From assembly GCF_024585165.1 (NCBI RefSeq), contig NZ_CP029008.1, positions 1,426,001-1,490,000 of the forward strand: DNA of 64,000 nt, in the 5' to 3' direction. Made by a program: the position numbers and the translations under genes. The DNA comes from Bradyrhizobium sp. WBOS07 (GTDB taxonomy: Bacteria; Pseudomonadota; Alphaproteobacteria; Rhizobiales; Xanthobacteraceae). Positions 36,841-44,360 of this stretch are shown piece after piece (positions within the stretch are counted from its first letter, which is position 1; each line of letters begins with the position of its first letter). The notes under the pieces were generated by a model. The model was not told where the DNA came from. It ran no database searches and saw only the letters and a list, made by a program, of their open reading frames with translations.

Positions 36841-37797
36841 ATGACCAGATATAGACATGGTCTGCCGCAACATGGCGGCGGCATTTTCCTGACCGACGGC
36901 GGCATGGAAACCTCCCTGATCTTTCACGAGGGGCTGGAACTGCCCCATTTCGCGGCCTTCGTGCTGCTCGACAGCGCGGATGGCCGCGGGCATTTGAAGC
37001 GCTACTACGAATCTTATCTGCGCATCGCCCGGCAGCATGGGCTCGGCTTCGTGCTCGACACTCCGACCTGGCGCGCCAACCCGGATTGGGGTGCCAAGCT
37101 CGGTTATGATGCGGCCGCGCTCGATGCCATCAACAAGCGCGCCATCCGCTTCCTCGACGAATTGCGCGGCGCCTGGGAATCCCCCGGCACGCCCTGCGTC
37201 ATCAACGGTGCAATCGGTCCGCGCGGCGACGGCTACAAGGCCGGCAACATGGACGCGGCGGAGGCGGAAGCCTACCACTCAGGCCAGATCGCGGCCTTCG
37301 CCGAGGCAGGCGCCTACATGGTGACCGCGTTCACGCTGAACAGCATCAACGAAACGATTGGCGTGGTGCGCGCAGCCAAGACGCAGGAGATTCCGGTCGC
37401 GATCTCCTTCACGGTCGAGACCGATGGCCGCCTCGTCAGGGGAGAGTCATTGCGCGAGGCGATCGAAGCGGTCGACGAGGCAACCGAACGTGCCTGCGAA
37501 TACTTCCTGATCAATTGTGCGCACCCGAGCCATTTCGAGAGTGCGCTCGCGAGCGGCGAAGCGTGGGTCCAGCGCATCCACGGCATCAGGGCCAATGCGT
37601 CGGCCAAGAGCCATGCCGAGCTCGACGAGTCGGAGACGCTCGACAGCGGCGACCCCGTCGATCTCGGCCGCCGCTACCTCTCGCTCAGGCGCGCGTTTCC
37701 CGGCATGCGCATTCTCGGCGGCTGTTGCGGCACTGACCACCGGCATGTTGCCGCCGTCTGCGAGGCCTGCCTGCCGTCAGAAGCGATGACGGCGTGA
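36841..37797 (+). CDS. Homocysteine S-methyltransferase family protein
   Basis: This is a 318-residue BHMT/Pcv-r-type barrel. It has LTDGGMETSLIF at the N-terminus, GPRGDGYK, a zinc Cys in YFLINCAHPSHF, and the Cys pair in ILGGCCGTDHRHV that completes the Zn site. It probably transfers methyl from betaine, S-methylmethionine or dimethylsulfoniopropionate to homocysteine. ATG 36841 follows GGAGCG; longer starts to 36757 are unsupported. Divergent tetR suggests control by a small ligand. Confidence 0.88.
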   Translation: MTRYRHGLPQHGGGIFLTDGGMETSLIFHEGLELPHFAAFVLLDSADGRGHLKRYYESYLRIARQHGLGFVLDTPTWRANPDWGAKLGYDAAALDAINKRAIRFLDELRGAWESPGTPCVINGAIGPRGDGYKAGNMDAAEAEAYHSGQIAAFAEAGAYMVTAFTLNSINETIGVVRAAKTQEIPVAISFTVETDGRLVRGESLREAIEAVDEATERACEYFLINCAHPSHFESALASGEAWVQRIHGIRANASAKSHAELDESETLDSGDPVDLGRRYLSLRRAFPGMRILGGCCGTDHRHVAAVCEACLPSEAMTA

Positions 37798-37837
37798 TGT
37801 GCAAGACGTAATATGAAAGACGTGATGTGAGAGAAAC

Positions 37838-37862
37838 GGCCGGGATCGCTCCCGGCCATTTT
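37838..37862 (+). terminator. Rho-independent terminator
   Basis: GGCCGGGA pairs with TCCCGGCC around a TCGC loop, followed by ATTTTGCATTTTT. It stands 40 bp after the methyltransferase stop. It also lies downstream of the OmpA-family gene on the other strand, where the tract is less T-rich. Confidence 0.85.
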
Positions 37863-37878
37863 GCATTTTTGTGTACCG

Positions 37879-39690
37879 TTACCGCGGCGGCGCGGTGCCG
37901 GGCGGGGGCGGCGGCAGCGAGGCTTGGCCGCCGTTGAGCAGCGGCGTGATGTTGCGGATCGTGACGCGACGGTTGATCGCGCTCGGCCCCTGCGTCTGCT
38001 CCTTCAGGTACTGCTCGCCGTAGCCCTGCGACGTCAGGTTCTCGGCGGGCACACCGAACTGCTGCGTCAGCAGTTCGGCCGCGGCTTGCGCACGACGGTC
38101 AGACAGCGACAGATTGTCGACCTCGTTGCCGACCGCGTCGGTGTGTCCCTCGATCAGGAAGACCTCGCGCGGATTGCGCTGGATCGCCTGGTTGAGGCCG
38201 TCGGCGATCACCTGCAGCCGGGCCGCCTGGTCCGGCGGGATGGTCCACGATCCCGTCTCGAAGATGATCGTGTTGACGTCGATGCTCGGCATCTGCATGC
38301 GAACATTCGGACTGTAGCGGATCTCGTCGAGCGAATAACGCCGATCGATCCGCTGCACCGGCGGCGCCACCATGGTCTGGTAGATGACATCAGGTGACGC
38401 TTCCTGGGCGTCGACGATGTAGCGATCGTAGGGGATGTTCACGACCGGCGGAGGCACGTCGACATAGAAGCCGCCGACCGCCCGCGGATCGCGGTAGGTG
38501 TTGTCGATGATGATGAGCTCGCGCCCGCGGGGATCCCTGCGGATGCGCCGCATCAGCCGGCCGTCGGCACCGACGATGGTGATGATCTCGCTGCCGTCAG
38601 GACGAATCACGACCGTGCGGGTTTCCCCGCCGACCGTGTCGGTGCGGATGTCGCGAGCGCCATAGCGGAAGCGATAGAGATCGTTGCCGCGGACATAGGC
38701 CTGGCCGCCCGGATCGCGGATGATGATGCGGTCCGGCTCGGTGTAGACGGTGCGGCCGCCTTCGATGGTCTCGCGTCGCTGGTTGTGGAGGTCGGCGATG
38801 GTGGCGCCGATGACGGCGCCGGCCACCACGCCTGCACCGATCGCGAGCGGCGTCAGGTCACGCTGCGGCGGACGCGGCGGCGGCGGCAAGGGCGCGGCGA
38901 CCGTCGGCGCGGCTCGGAAAGCCGGCGCAACCGTCGGCGGTCTGTACTGCGCCCTGTCGGGCGGCGGGGCAGCGGCCGGCGTGCCGGGGACGACCGTCGG
39001 TGCCGCGGCGCCGGCGGGAGGTGCAGGCGGTCGCGGCAGGGTGCCAGCTTGCGGTGCTGCGGGCGGAGTTCCGGCAGCCGGCGCACCAGCAGGAGGCGTT
39101 GCGCCTTGTTGGCCGGGGGTCGGCGTCGCAGTCGGTGCCGGGGTCGCGCCGGGCGCGGGTGTCGGTGCTGCACCCGGGCGCCCGGGCGGGGGCGTCGGCG
39201 TAGCACCTGGAGAAGGCGTCGCTGTCGGCGCGGGCGTGGCACCGGGAGCCGGTGATCCTGCCGGAGGAGGCGCGCCGGGACGACCGGGCGGCGGCGTGCC
39301 GGGGCGGCCGGCCGGTGCCGCACCAGGCGTGCTGCCCGGAGCCGGCGTCGCGGTCGGCGCCGGTGTTGTGGTCGGCGCGGGTGTTGTCGTCGGAGCAGGA
39401 GTGGCAGCCGGCGCCGGCGCTCCCGGTCGTGCGCCCGGCGCTGCCGGCGCAGGAGAAGGTGTCGCCGTCGGTGCCGGCGCAGGACGGCTCTGAGGAGCTG
39501 CTGCGGGAGGCGGAGCCGGGGGAGTCGGAGCGGGGCGCGCGCCGGACGGTGCCGGAGGCGGCGGCGTGGGTGCTGCAGCCGCCGCCACAGTCTGATGCGC
39601 GTTAGCTCCCCGCAAAGCCTTCGATTGAAGGCGAACGGCAGGCGAAGCGGGAAGCGGCATGTTCAGGAATTGGCGGATCGGCTCGGTCAA
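37879..39690 (-). CDS. OmpA-family protein body (frameshifted from its signal peptide)
   Basis: The 603-residue reading frame has a long Pro/Ala/Thr region (about 40-270) with degenerate PAPTATP-type repeats, a glycine-zipper-like membrane segment (IGAGVVAGAVIGATIAD), a beta-rich middle, and a C-terminal OmpA peptidoglycan-binding domain (EGHTDAVGNEVDNLSLSDRR, then INRRVTI). The frame has no signal peptide at its TTG start, yet one exists in the next frame (39687-39869), overlapping by 4 bp. One extra GC in GCGCGC at 39693-39698 would cause this. I read it as a broken or phase-shifted gene. Confidence 0.8.
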   Translation of the reverse strand: MTEPIRQFLNMPLPASPAVRLQSKALRGANAHQTVAAAAAPTPPPPAPSGARPAPTPPAPPPAAAPQSRPAPAPTATPSPAPAAPGARPGAPAPAATPAPTTTPAPTTTPAPTATPAPGSTPGAAPAGRPGTPPPGRPGAPPPAGSPAPGATPAPTATPSPGATPTPPPGRPGAAPTPAPGATPAPTATPTPGQQGATPPAGAPAAGTPPAAPQAGTLPRPPAPPAGAAAPTVVPGTPAAAPPPDRAQYRPPTVAPAFRAAPTVAAPLPPPPRPPQRDLTPLAIGAGVVAGAVIGATIADLHNQRRETIEGGRTVYTEPDRIIIRDPGGQAYVRGNDLYRFRYGARDIRTDTVGGETRTVVIRPDGSEIITIVGADGRLMRRIRRDPRGRELIIIDNTYRDPRAVGGFYVDVPPPVVNIPYDRYIVDAQEASPDVIYQTMVAPPVQRIDRRYSLDEIRYSPNVRMQMPSIDVNTIIFETGSWTIPPDQAARLQVIADGLNQAIQRNPREVFLIEGHTDAVGNEVDNLSLSDRRAQAAAELLTQQFGVPAENLTSQGYGEQYLKEQTQGPSAINRRVTIRNITPLLNGGQASLPPPPPGTAPPR

Positions 39691-39869
39691 CGGCGCGCTG
39701 CTGGCGGTCCCTTCGGCGGCTGCTTCGGTTTTCCGTCAGGGCCCGTGTCTTGCGGCTGGGCCTGCGCGAGCACGAGCGGCGGCGCACTTTGCGCCTGCGA
39801 TGCAGAGCTTGCGAATTGCATCGCGGTCAGAGCCGTCGTCGCAAGCAGCACGAAACGAAGATTGGTCAT
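39687..39869 (-). pseudogene. Signal-peptide fragment of the OmpA-family gene, out of frame
   Basis: The 60-codon frame encodes a Sec signal (MTNLRFVLLATTALTAMQFA, cleavage near SQAQS) followed by QPQDTGPDGKPKQPPKGPP and then a stop. That hydrophilic Pro/Lys linker is the typical beginning of this family's Pro-rich stretch. The stop TGA overlaps the TTG start of the body frame. If joined by removal of one GC dinucleotide, it would read GPPAAPLTEP and continue. It could also be an independent small secreted protein, but that is less likely. Confidence 0.7.
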
Positions 39870-40054
39870 GGTGGCGAACTTCCCCGGAAGGTTCTTTGAC
39901 GAAGTGTGTTCGATGAACGGCTACGCGTTAGGCCGGATTGTGGCGGGCGAAGCGGTCGCGGCCCGATTTATTTCTGCACGAAAATCGACTCATTATGATG
40001 ACGTTCATTGCGCATTCAGACGCAGGTTGCAATCGCCACACATGCGATGCCGCC

Positions 40055-40297
40055 TCATGCGCGATCCTGCGGCGAACTTGCATCCGTCGCAGGATTGGGC
40101 GTGAGCGGGCCGTTCGGCCCGCGCGATGGAATCTCTTCAGGCATGCGGCCGGGCAATTCGTCGGGCCGCGGGGATTCGCCGGGCTCGCGCACCGGCGGCG
40201 CGATTTCGGGCTCCGGATTGCCGGGCGGAATTCCCGGCGGCGGCTCGGTTGGCGTGCCCGGTGTCGAGGGTGGAATCTCGGGCGGCTCGATCGGCAT
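40055..40297 (-). CDS. 80-residue Pro/Glu-rich hypothetical protein
   Basis: The protein has no signal, no membrane helix and no Cys. Pro accounts for about a third of residues, in a pattern of PPEIPP, PPGIPPG and PEPEIAPP, ending in NGPLTPNPATDASS. It is likely disordered. Its ATG overlaps the stop of the upstream oxidase-fold gene (TGATG at 40295-40299), making it part of the same stress-driven transcript. No function is known to me. Confidence 0.6.
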   Translation of the reverse strand: MPIEPPEIPPSTPGTPTEPPPGIPPGNPEPEIAPPVREPGESPRPDELPGRMPEEIPSRGPNGPLTPNPATDASSPQDRA

Positions 40298-40782
40298 CAC
40301 ATCGTGACCTTGCGGTTCTCTCCGATGTCGGGCCGCGTGTTCGTCACCGCCGCCGCAGCCATCTTCACGTAAGAGATCACAGTGCCTGGCGAATCCCAGA
40401 ACTCGGCGTCGTCGGGCGTCACCTTGAGCACGCGGATGTTGGGGTCCTCGGCACTGTCCCACCATGCTTTCGCCGGCGTCGAGAACAGCTCCTTGATCTT
40501 CGCACGATCGTTGGAGACGACGGCCGTACCGGTCAGCGAGACATATTTCTGACTGCCGGCATCCGCGAACGACAGGTTGATCGAGGGATTGCGTGCGATC
40601 TCCTCGTCCTTGTGGCGACGTGCGTCGGTGAGGAAGAAAATCGTGTTCGCCTCGCGGTCGAGATGAGCGCTCATCGGTCGCGCGCGCAGCTTGTCGCCGT
40701 CGCGCGTCACCAGCATCGCAAACCCGATCTTCTTCATCAGATCCCAGGCGCGATCGATGTCGCGGTCATTGTCGTTGGCCAT
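40297..40782 (-). CDS. Pyridoxamine 5'-phosphate oxidase-fold protein (general stress protein 26-like)
   Basis: The 161-residue protein has the split-barrel flavin-binding fold: IGFAMLVTRDGDKLRARPMSA with the phosphate-contacting Arg, the IFFLTDARRHKDEEI strand, SINLSFADAGSQKYVSLTG and WWDSAEDPNIRVLKV. The general-stress-protein-26 subgroup binds FMN or F420 rather than making PLP. AAGGAG at 40789-40794 and a perfect EcfG-type promoter lie directly upstream, matching a stress function. It is followed by the 80-residue gene with an overlap. Confidence 0.9.
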   Translation of the reverse strand: MANDNDRDIDRAWDLMKKIGFAMLVTRDGDKLRARPMSAHLDREANTIFFLTDARRHKDEEIARNPSINLSFADAGSQKYVSLTGTAVVSNDRAKIKELFSTPAKAWWDSAEDPNIRVLKVTPDDAEFWDSPGTVISYVKMAAAAVTNTRPDIGENRKVTM

Positions 40783-40809
40783 GTCGTGCTCCTTGTTGCA
40801 AGCAACGAT

Positions 40810-40834
40810 AACGGCCCGCGAGATACGAGGTTCC
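40810..40834 (-). promoter_or_regulatory. EcfG-type general stress promoter
   Basis: On the minus strand GGAAC (40834-40830) and CGTT (40813-40810) are exactly 16 bp apart, matching the alphaproteobacterial EcfG consensus in all nine defined bases. A start site a few bases downstream would leave a roughly 20-nt leader with AAGGAG ahead of the ATG at 40782. The downstream gene type (stress protein 26) fits. Confidence 0.75.
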
Positions 40835-40847
40835 GGCAGGAACCTGG

Positions 40848-41234
40848 CTATTCCGGCGCGTGGCAGACCGCCTCGATATTGTGGCCGTCAGGGTCGAGCA
40901 CGAAGGCGCCATAATAGCTCGGGTGGTAATGCGGGCGGATGCCGGGTGGGCCATTGTCGCGTCCGCCGGCCGCGATCGCCGCCTTGTAGAACGCGTCGAC
41001 CGTGGCGCGGTCGTCAGCACGAATGGCGATATGCACGGGCTTGTTCATGGCGCCTTCCGCGCCGAACCAGAAGTCGGGCTTGCCGTCGGCGCCGAAGCCC
41101 GCGGCCGCAGCGTGCCCGGTCTGCTCGGCCGTCACTTCCATGATCAGGCCGTAGCCGAGCGGCGCCAGCGCCTTGGTGTAGAACGCCTTCGCGCGTTCGT
41201 AATCGGAGACGGAAAAACCCAAATGGTCGATCAT
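40848..41234 (-). CDS. VOC family (glyoxalase/bleomycin resistance-like) protein
   Basis: The 128-residue protein has the VOC pattern: MIDHLGFSVSDYERAKAFYT with the first metal His, HIAIRADDRATVDAF in the middle, and a C-terminal AFVLDPDGHNIEAV with His and Glu ligands. Members include dioxygenases, glyoxalases and binding proteins; which applies here is not deducible. The ATG at 41234 begins the fold directly. It lies before the FkbM gene on the same strand. Confidence 0.88.
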   Translation of the reverse strand: MIDHLGFSVSDYERAKAFYTKALAPLGYGLIMEVTAEQTGHAAAAGFGADGKPDFWFGAEGAMNKPVHIAIRADDRATVDAFYKAAIAAGGRDNGPPGIRPHYHPSYYGAFVLDPDGHNIEAVCHAPE

Positions 41235-41259
41235 CGCTAGCTCCGTTGTTCGTTTCTCG

Positions 41260-42117
41260 TCAGCGTGACAGGAACGTATTGCTTCGTGTCTTGCGCACGA
41301 TCGCAAAGCCGCGCGCGACCATGTCGGCGATACAATCCTGCTGCCATTCGTCTTGCGACAGGTGCTCGATCACCACCGCTCGCGGCCACAGCGACGGCGG
41401 CGCGTCGCGGAAGAAGCCGATCAGCACGCGGTCTTCAAAGCCCTCGACGTCGATCTTGAGCGAATCGATCTGGGTGACGCCGGCCTCGTCGAGGATGCGC
41501 GTCAGCCGCAGCGACGGCACCTTGATCGCGTCGGCGCCGGCGGTGCCGGTGACGACATGGGTGGCGCCGAGATTGCCGCCGCCGCTCTCGATCATCAACT
41601 CGCCGTCGCTGTCGCCGGCCGCGGCCTGCACCAGGCGCACCTGCGCAGCCTTCGATGCGGCTTGGTTGAAGGAGAGCCGTCCAAACGTCAGCGGATGCGG
41701 CTCGATCGCGATCACCTTGCCCGTGCTGCCGACCTGTCGCGCCATCACCAGGGCAAATGTGCCGACATTGGCGCCGACGTCGACGAAGGTGCCGCCCGAA
41801 GGGGTGTGCTGGCGCAGGAAATCGAGCTCGTCGAGATTGTAATCGGGATTGAACAATGCGCCGCGCTCGGTCGCGCTGCCCTGATGATAGAGCCGGAACG
41901 AGGCGCCCTGATATTGCACATCGACGGGGCCGCTGCGCAGCAGGTTGACCAGCCGCGACATCCACGGGCGGAATGCGCCGCGCTTCAGCCCCGATTGCGT
42001 CGCGAGGCGGATAATCGCGGCCTGCGCCGCGTTCGGCGCAAACGCGCCGAACGGCGCGGACGAAGGAATGTTGTCGGTCGTCAAGCAGCAGATCCTCATT
42101 GCAGGCGGCGCATGCAT
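41260..42117 (-). CDS. FkbM family methyltransferase
   Basis: The 285-residue protein has the class I SAM motif TFVDVGANVGTFALVMARQ, the acidic ribose contact in VIAIEPHP, and the FkbM pattern SLKIDVEGFEDRVLIGFF. The family methylates sugars or lipid-linked glycans, often in rhizobial surface polysaccharide loci, but no glycosyltransferase is nearby. Starts at 42117 and 42099 are both ATG, neither with a good ribosome site; I list the longer. It is separated from the VOC gene by 25 bp. Confidence 0.85.
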   Translation of the reverse strand: MHAPPAMRICCLTTDNIPSSAPFGAFAPNAAQAAIIRLATQSGLKRGAFRPWMSRLVNLLRSGPVDVQYQGASFRLYHQGSATERGALFNPDYNLDELDFLRQHTPSGGTFVDVGANVGTFALVMARQVGSTGKVIAIEPHPLTFGRLSFNQAASKAAQVRLVQAAAGDSDGELMIESGGGNLGATHVVTGTAGADAIKVPSLRLTRILDEAGVTQIDSLKIDVEGFEDRVLIGFFRDAPPSLWPRAVVIEHLSQDEWQQDCIADMVARGFAIVRKTRSNTFLSR

Positions 42118-42202
42118 AGCCGGTTTTGAGGAGGACTCCAACGCTCGATGCAAGCCACAACCGCGGTGCCGTCCCGAGGCGCACAGCGCGCTACAAACTC
42201 GG

Positions 42203-42341
42203 TGTCGTCCCCGCGAAGGCGGGGACCCATAACCACAGGGCGGAGTTTGACGCGAGATGCCACTCCGAGTCTTCGCCAGATTTCTCGCTATGGGTATGGC
42301 TCCCGGATCCGCGTGCTTATAGCGCGCTTGTCCCGGATGAC
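42203..42341. repeat. Palindromic repeat, GGTGTCGTCCCCGC...TGTCCCGGATGAC
   Basis: A 139-bp element with GTCGTCCCCGCGAAGGCGGGG at the left and GTCCCGGATGAC at the right shares a CACTCCGAGTCTTCGCCAGA core with the copy at 54126 (CACTCCGGGTCTTCGCCAAA). It lies upstream of the FkbM gene and downstream of the ABC exporter stop (42354). Confidence 0.75.
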
Positions 42342-42353
42342 GGAGAAATTGTG

Positions 42354-44306
42354 CTACGCCGCCTTCTTCGGCGCTTTCCGCTGCCGCAGGAATCGGCCGA
42401 GCAGCCGGCGCTTGCCCTTGCGCGGGATCAGGGCAATGTCGCTGACGAGCTTGGCGCCGCCCTTGCGCCGCTCCAGCACGATCTTGCGGCTGTGGAAGGC
42501 TTCCAGCTCGGCGCGATGCGCGACGCTGACGATGGTCGCCTTCGGCAGCTCGTCGGTGACCATCTTCATCATCTTGTCCTGGCTCTTTTCGTCGAGCGCC
42601 GAGGTCGCCTCGTCGAGCACGACGATGTCGGGGTTGTGCAGCAGGAGCCGCGCGAAGGCGAGGCGCTGCTTCTCGCCGCCCGACAGCGTTTGGTCCCAAG
42701 GACCTTCCTCCTCGATCTTCTCCTTGAGATGATCGAGCCCGACCTTGTGCAGGGCGTCGCCGATCTCGTCCACGGTCCAGTGGTCGGCGGCGCCGGGATA
42801 GGCGACCGCGCGGCGCAGCGATCCCGAGGGCACGTAAGGCCGCTGCGGCAGCATGAACAGCCGCCGGTCGGGATGAAAATTCACGCTGCCGCCGCCCCAG
42901 GGCCAGAGGCCGGCGATGGCACGCACCAGCGTGCTCTTGCCGGTGCCGGATTCGCCGGCCACCAGCAGCCGCTCGCCGGGCTCGATCACCACTTCGGTCT
43001 CGCCAACCACCGCAGTGCCGTCATCGAGCGTGACCGAGAGATCCTTCATCTCGAGCATGGCGTCGTTGCGCGTCTCGCCGCGCTTGATGCGGCCGAGACC
43101 ATCGCCCTGCTCGGCGCGCTCGAGGCCGTCGAGCGACATCATAAGCGAGGCGATGCGGCGCGCGCAGGCGTTCCAGTCGGCGAGGCGCGGATAATTGTCG
43201 ACCAGCCAGCCGAACGCGCTCTGCACGATGGTGAAGGCGGAGGCCGCCTGCATCACCTGCCCCAGTGTCATGCTGCCGTCGAGGAATTTCGGCGCGCAGA
43301 GCAGGAGAGGGACCACGGGCGCAACGAGGCTCGAGCCCTGCGACACCAGCGTGGTGCGCATATGCTGGCCCGCGAGCCGCGCCCATTGCCGGATCACGCT
43401 GGTGAAGTTGCGGTCGATGCCGTCGCGCTCCTCCTCCTCGCCGCCGAGCAGCGCGATGCTCTCCCCATTCTCGCGCACGCGCGTTAGCGTGTAGCGGAAA
43501 TCGGCTTCGGCCTGGTTCTTGTCCTCGGACACCTGCACGAAGCGGCGGCCGATCACCAGGATGGAGCTCGAGGCGATTGCGGCATAGAGCATCGCGGCGA
43601 TCACGAGGAAGCCCGGAATGGTGATGCTCGTGCCGCCGAGCGTGACGGTGAGCGCGCCGCCGATGGTCCAGAGCACGACGATGAAGGTCGCCGCCGACAG
43701 CAGCGCCGAGGTGACGCCGGCGAGGAAATCGACCGGGGAGTCGGTGGCGATGCGCAGATCTTCCGCGATCCGGTATTCGGGGTTTTGGTGATCGCCGCTG
43801 ACCAGGTTGAGCTGGTAATAGCGTCCGTTGGCGAGCCACCGCGTCAGCACACTCGCCGTCAGCCAGGCCCGCCAGCGCCGCTGGATGCCCATCCGCGCGA
43901 ACACCTGCGCGACGCCGAGCACGATGCTGCCGATCGCGAGCGGAAAGAACACCGCGGTGAGATGGAAGACGGATCCCGCATCGCGCTTCTCGATCGCATC
44001 GAAGATCGCGCGGTTCCAGACATTGATGCCGTACTGGAAGCCGACGGTGAGAACGATCAAGAGGCCGAGGCCGATCGAGAACGGCCAAGCGAGGCGATCG
44101 CCGCTGCGTCCCCAGAAGCCGCGCGCACTGATCCAGAACCGCGTCAGCAGATAATCCTTGCGGGCCTGCTCGGCCTCCTCGGGGGAGAGCTCCGGATCGG
44201 GCTCAAGCAGCTCCGGCGGCGGCGGTTCGACCTCGTCGCCGTTCTCGCCCTTGATCCCGACGATCGGCGGCTTGTGCTGTTCGCGCTTGGCGGCCGGCTT
44301 GTTCAT
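42354..44306 (-). CDS. ABC exporter, SbmA/BacA-like (YddA) type with fused ATPase
   Basis: This is a 650-residue membrane-plus-ATPase protein. Six helices of the ABC_membrane_2 (SbmA/BacA) type span about 65-380, and the nucleotide-binding domain has GESGTGKSTLVRAIAGLWPW (Walker A), TLSGGEKQRLAFARLL (signature) and DIVVLDEATSALD (Walker B). BacA proteins import antimicrobial peptides and affect very-long-chain lipid A; this fused form is related but distinct. It has no ribosome site, and an EcfG promoter ends about 9 bp before the ATG, implying a nearly leaderless mRNA. Confidence 0.9.
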   Translation of the reverse strand: MNKPAAKREQHKPPIVGIKGENGDEVEPPPPELLEPDPELSPEEAEQARKDYLLTRFWISARGFWGRSGDRLAWPFSIGLGLLIVLTVGFQYGINVWNRAIFDAIEKRDAGSVFHLTAVFFPLAIGSIVLGVAQVFARMGIQRRWRAWLTASVLTRWLANGRYYQLNLVSGDHQNPEYRIAEDLRIATDSPVDFLAGVTSALLSAATFIVVLWTIGGALTVTLGGTSITIPGFLVIAAMLYAAIASSSILVIGRRFVQVSEDKNQAEADFRYTLTRVRENGESIALLGGEEEERDGIDRNFTSVIRQWARLAGQHMRTTLVSQGSSLVAPVVPLLLCAPKFLDGSMTLGQVMQAASAFTIVQSAFGWLVDNYPRLADWNACARRIASLMMSLDGLERAEQGDGLGRIKRGETRNDAMLEMKDLSVTLDDGTAVVGETEVVIEPGERLLVAGESGTGKSTLVRAIAGLWPWGGGSVNFHPDRRLFMLPQRPYVPSGSLRRAVAYPGAADHWTVDEIGDALHKVGLDHLKEKIEEEGPWDQTLSGGEKQRLAFARLLLHNPDIVVLDEATSALDEKSQDKMMKMVTDELPKATIVSVAHRAELEAFHSRKIVLERRKGGAKLVSDIALIPRKGKRRLLGRFLRQRKAPKKAA

Positions 44307-44314
44307 GCGCGGAC

Positions 44315-44339
44315 AACGCGAGACAAATCAATCGGTTCC
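44315..44339 (-). promoter_or_regulatory. EcfG-type promoter close to the ABC exporter start
   Basis: On the minus strand GGAAC (44339-44335) and CGTT (44318-44315) are 16 bp apart, a full match to the consensus. The ATG of the ABC gene is at 44304-44306, so transcription would begin within a few bases of it. The match is exact, but the short distance makes function less certain than for the 40810 element. Confidence 0.55.
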
Positions 44340-44360
44340 CTCGGGTTCCCCAGGGGCGAT

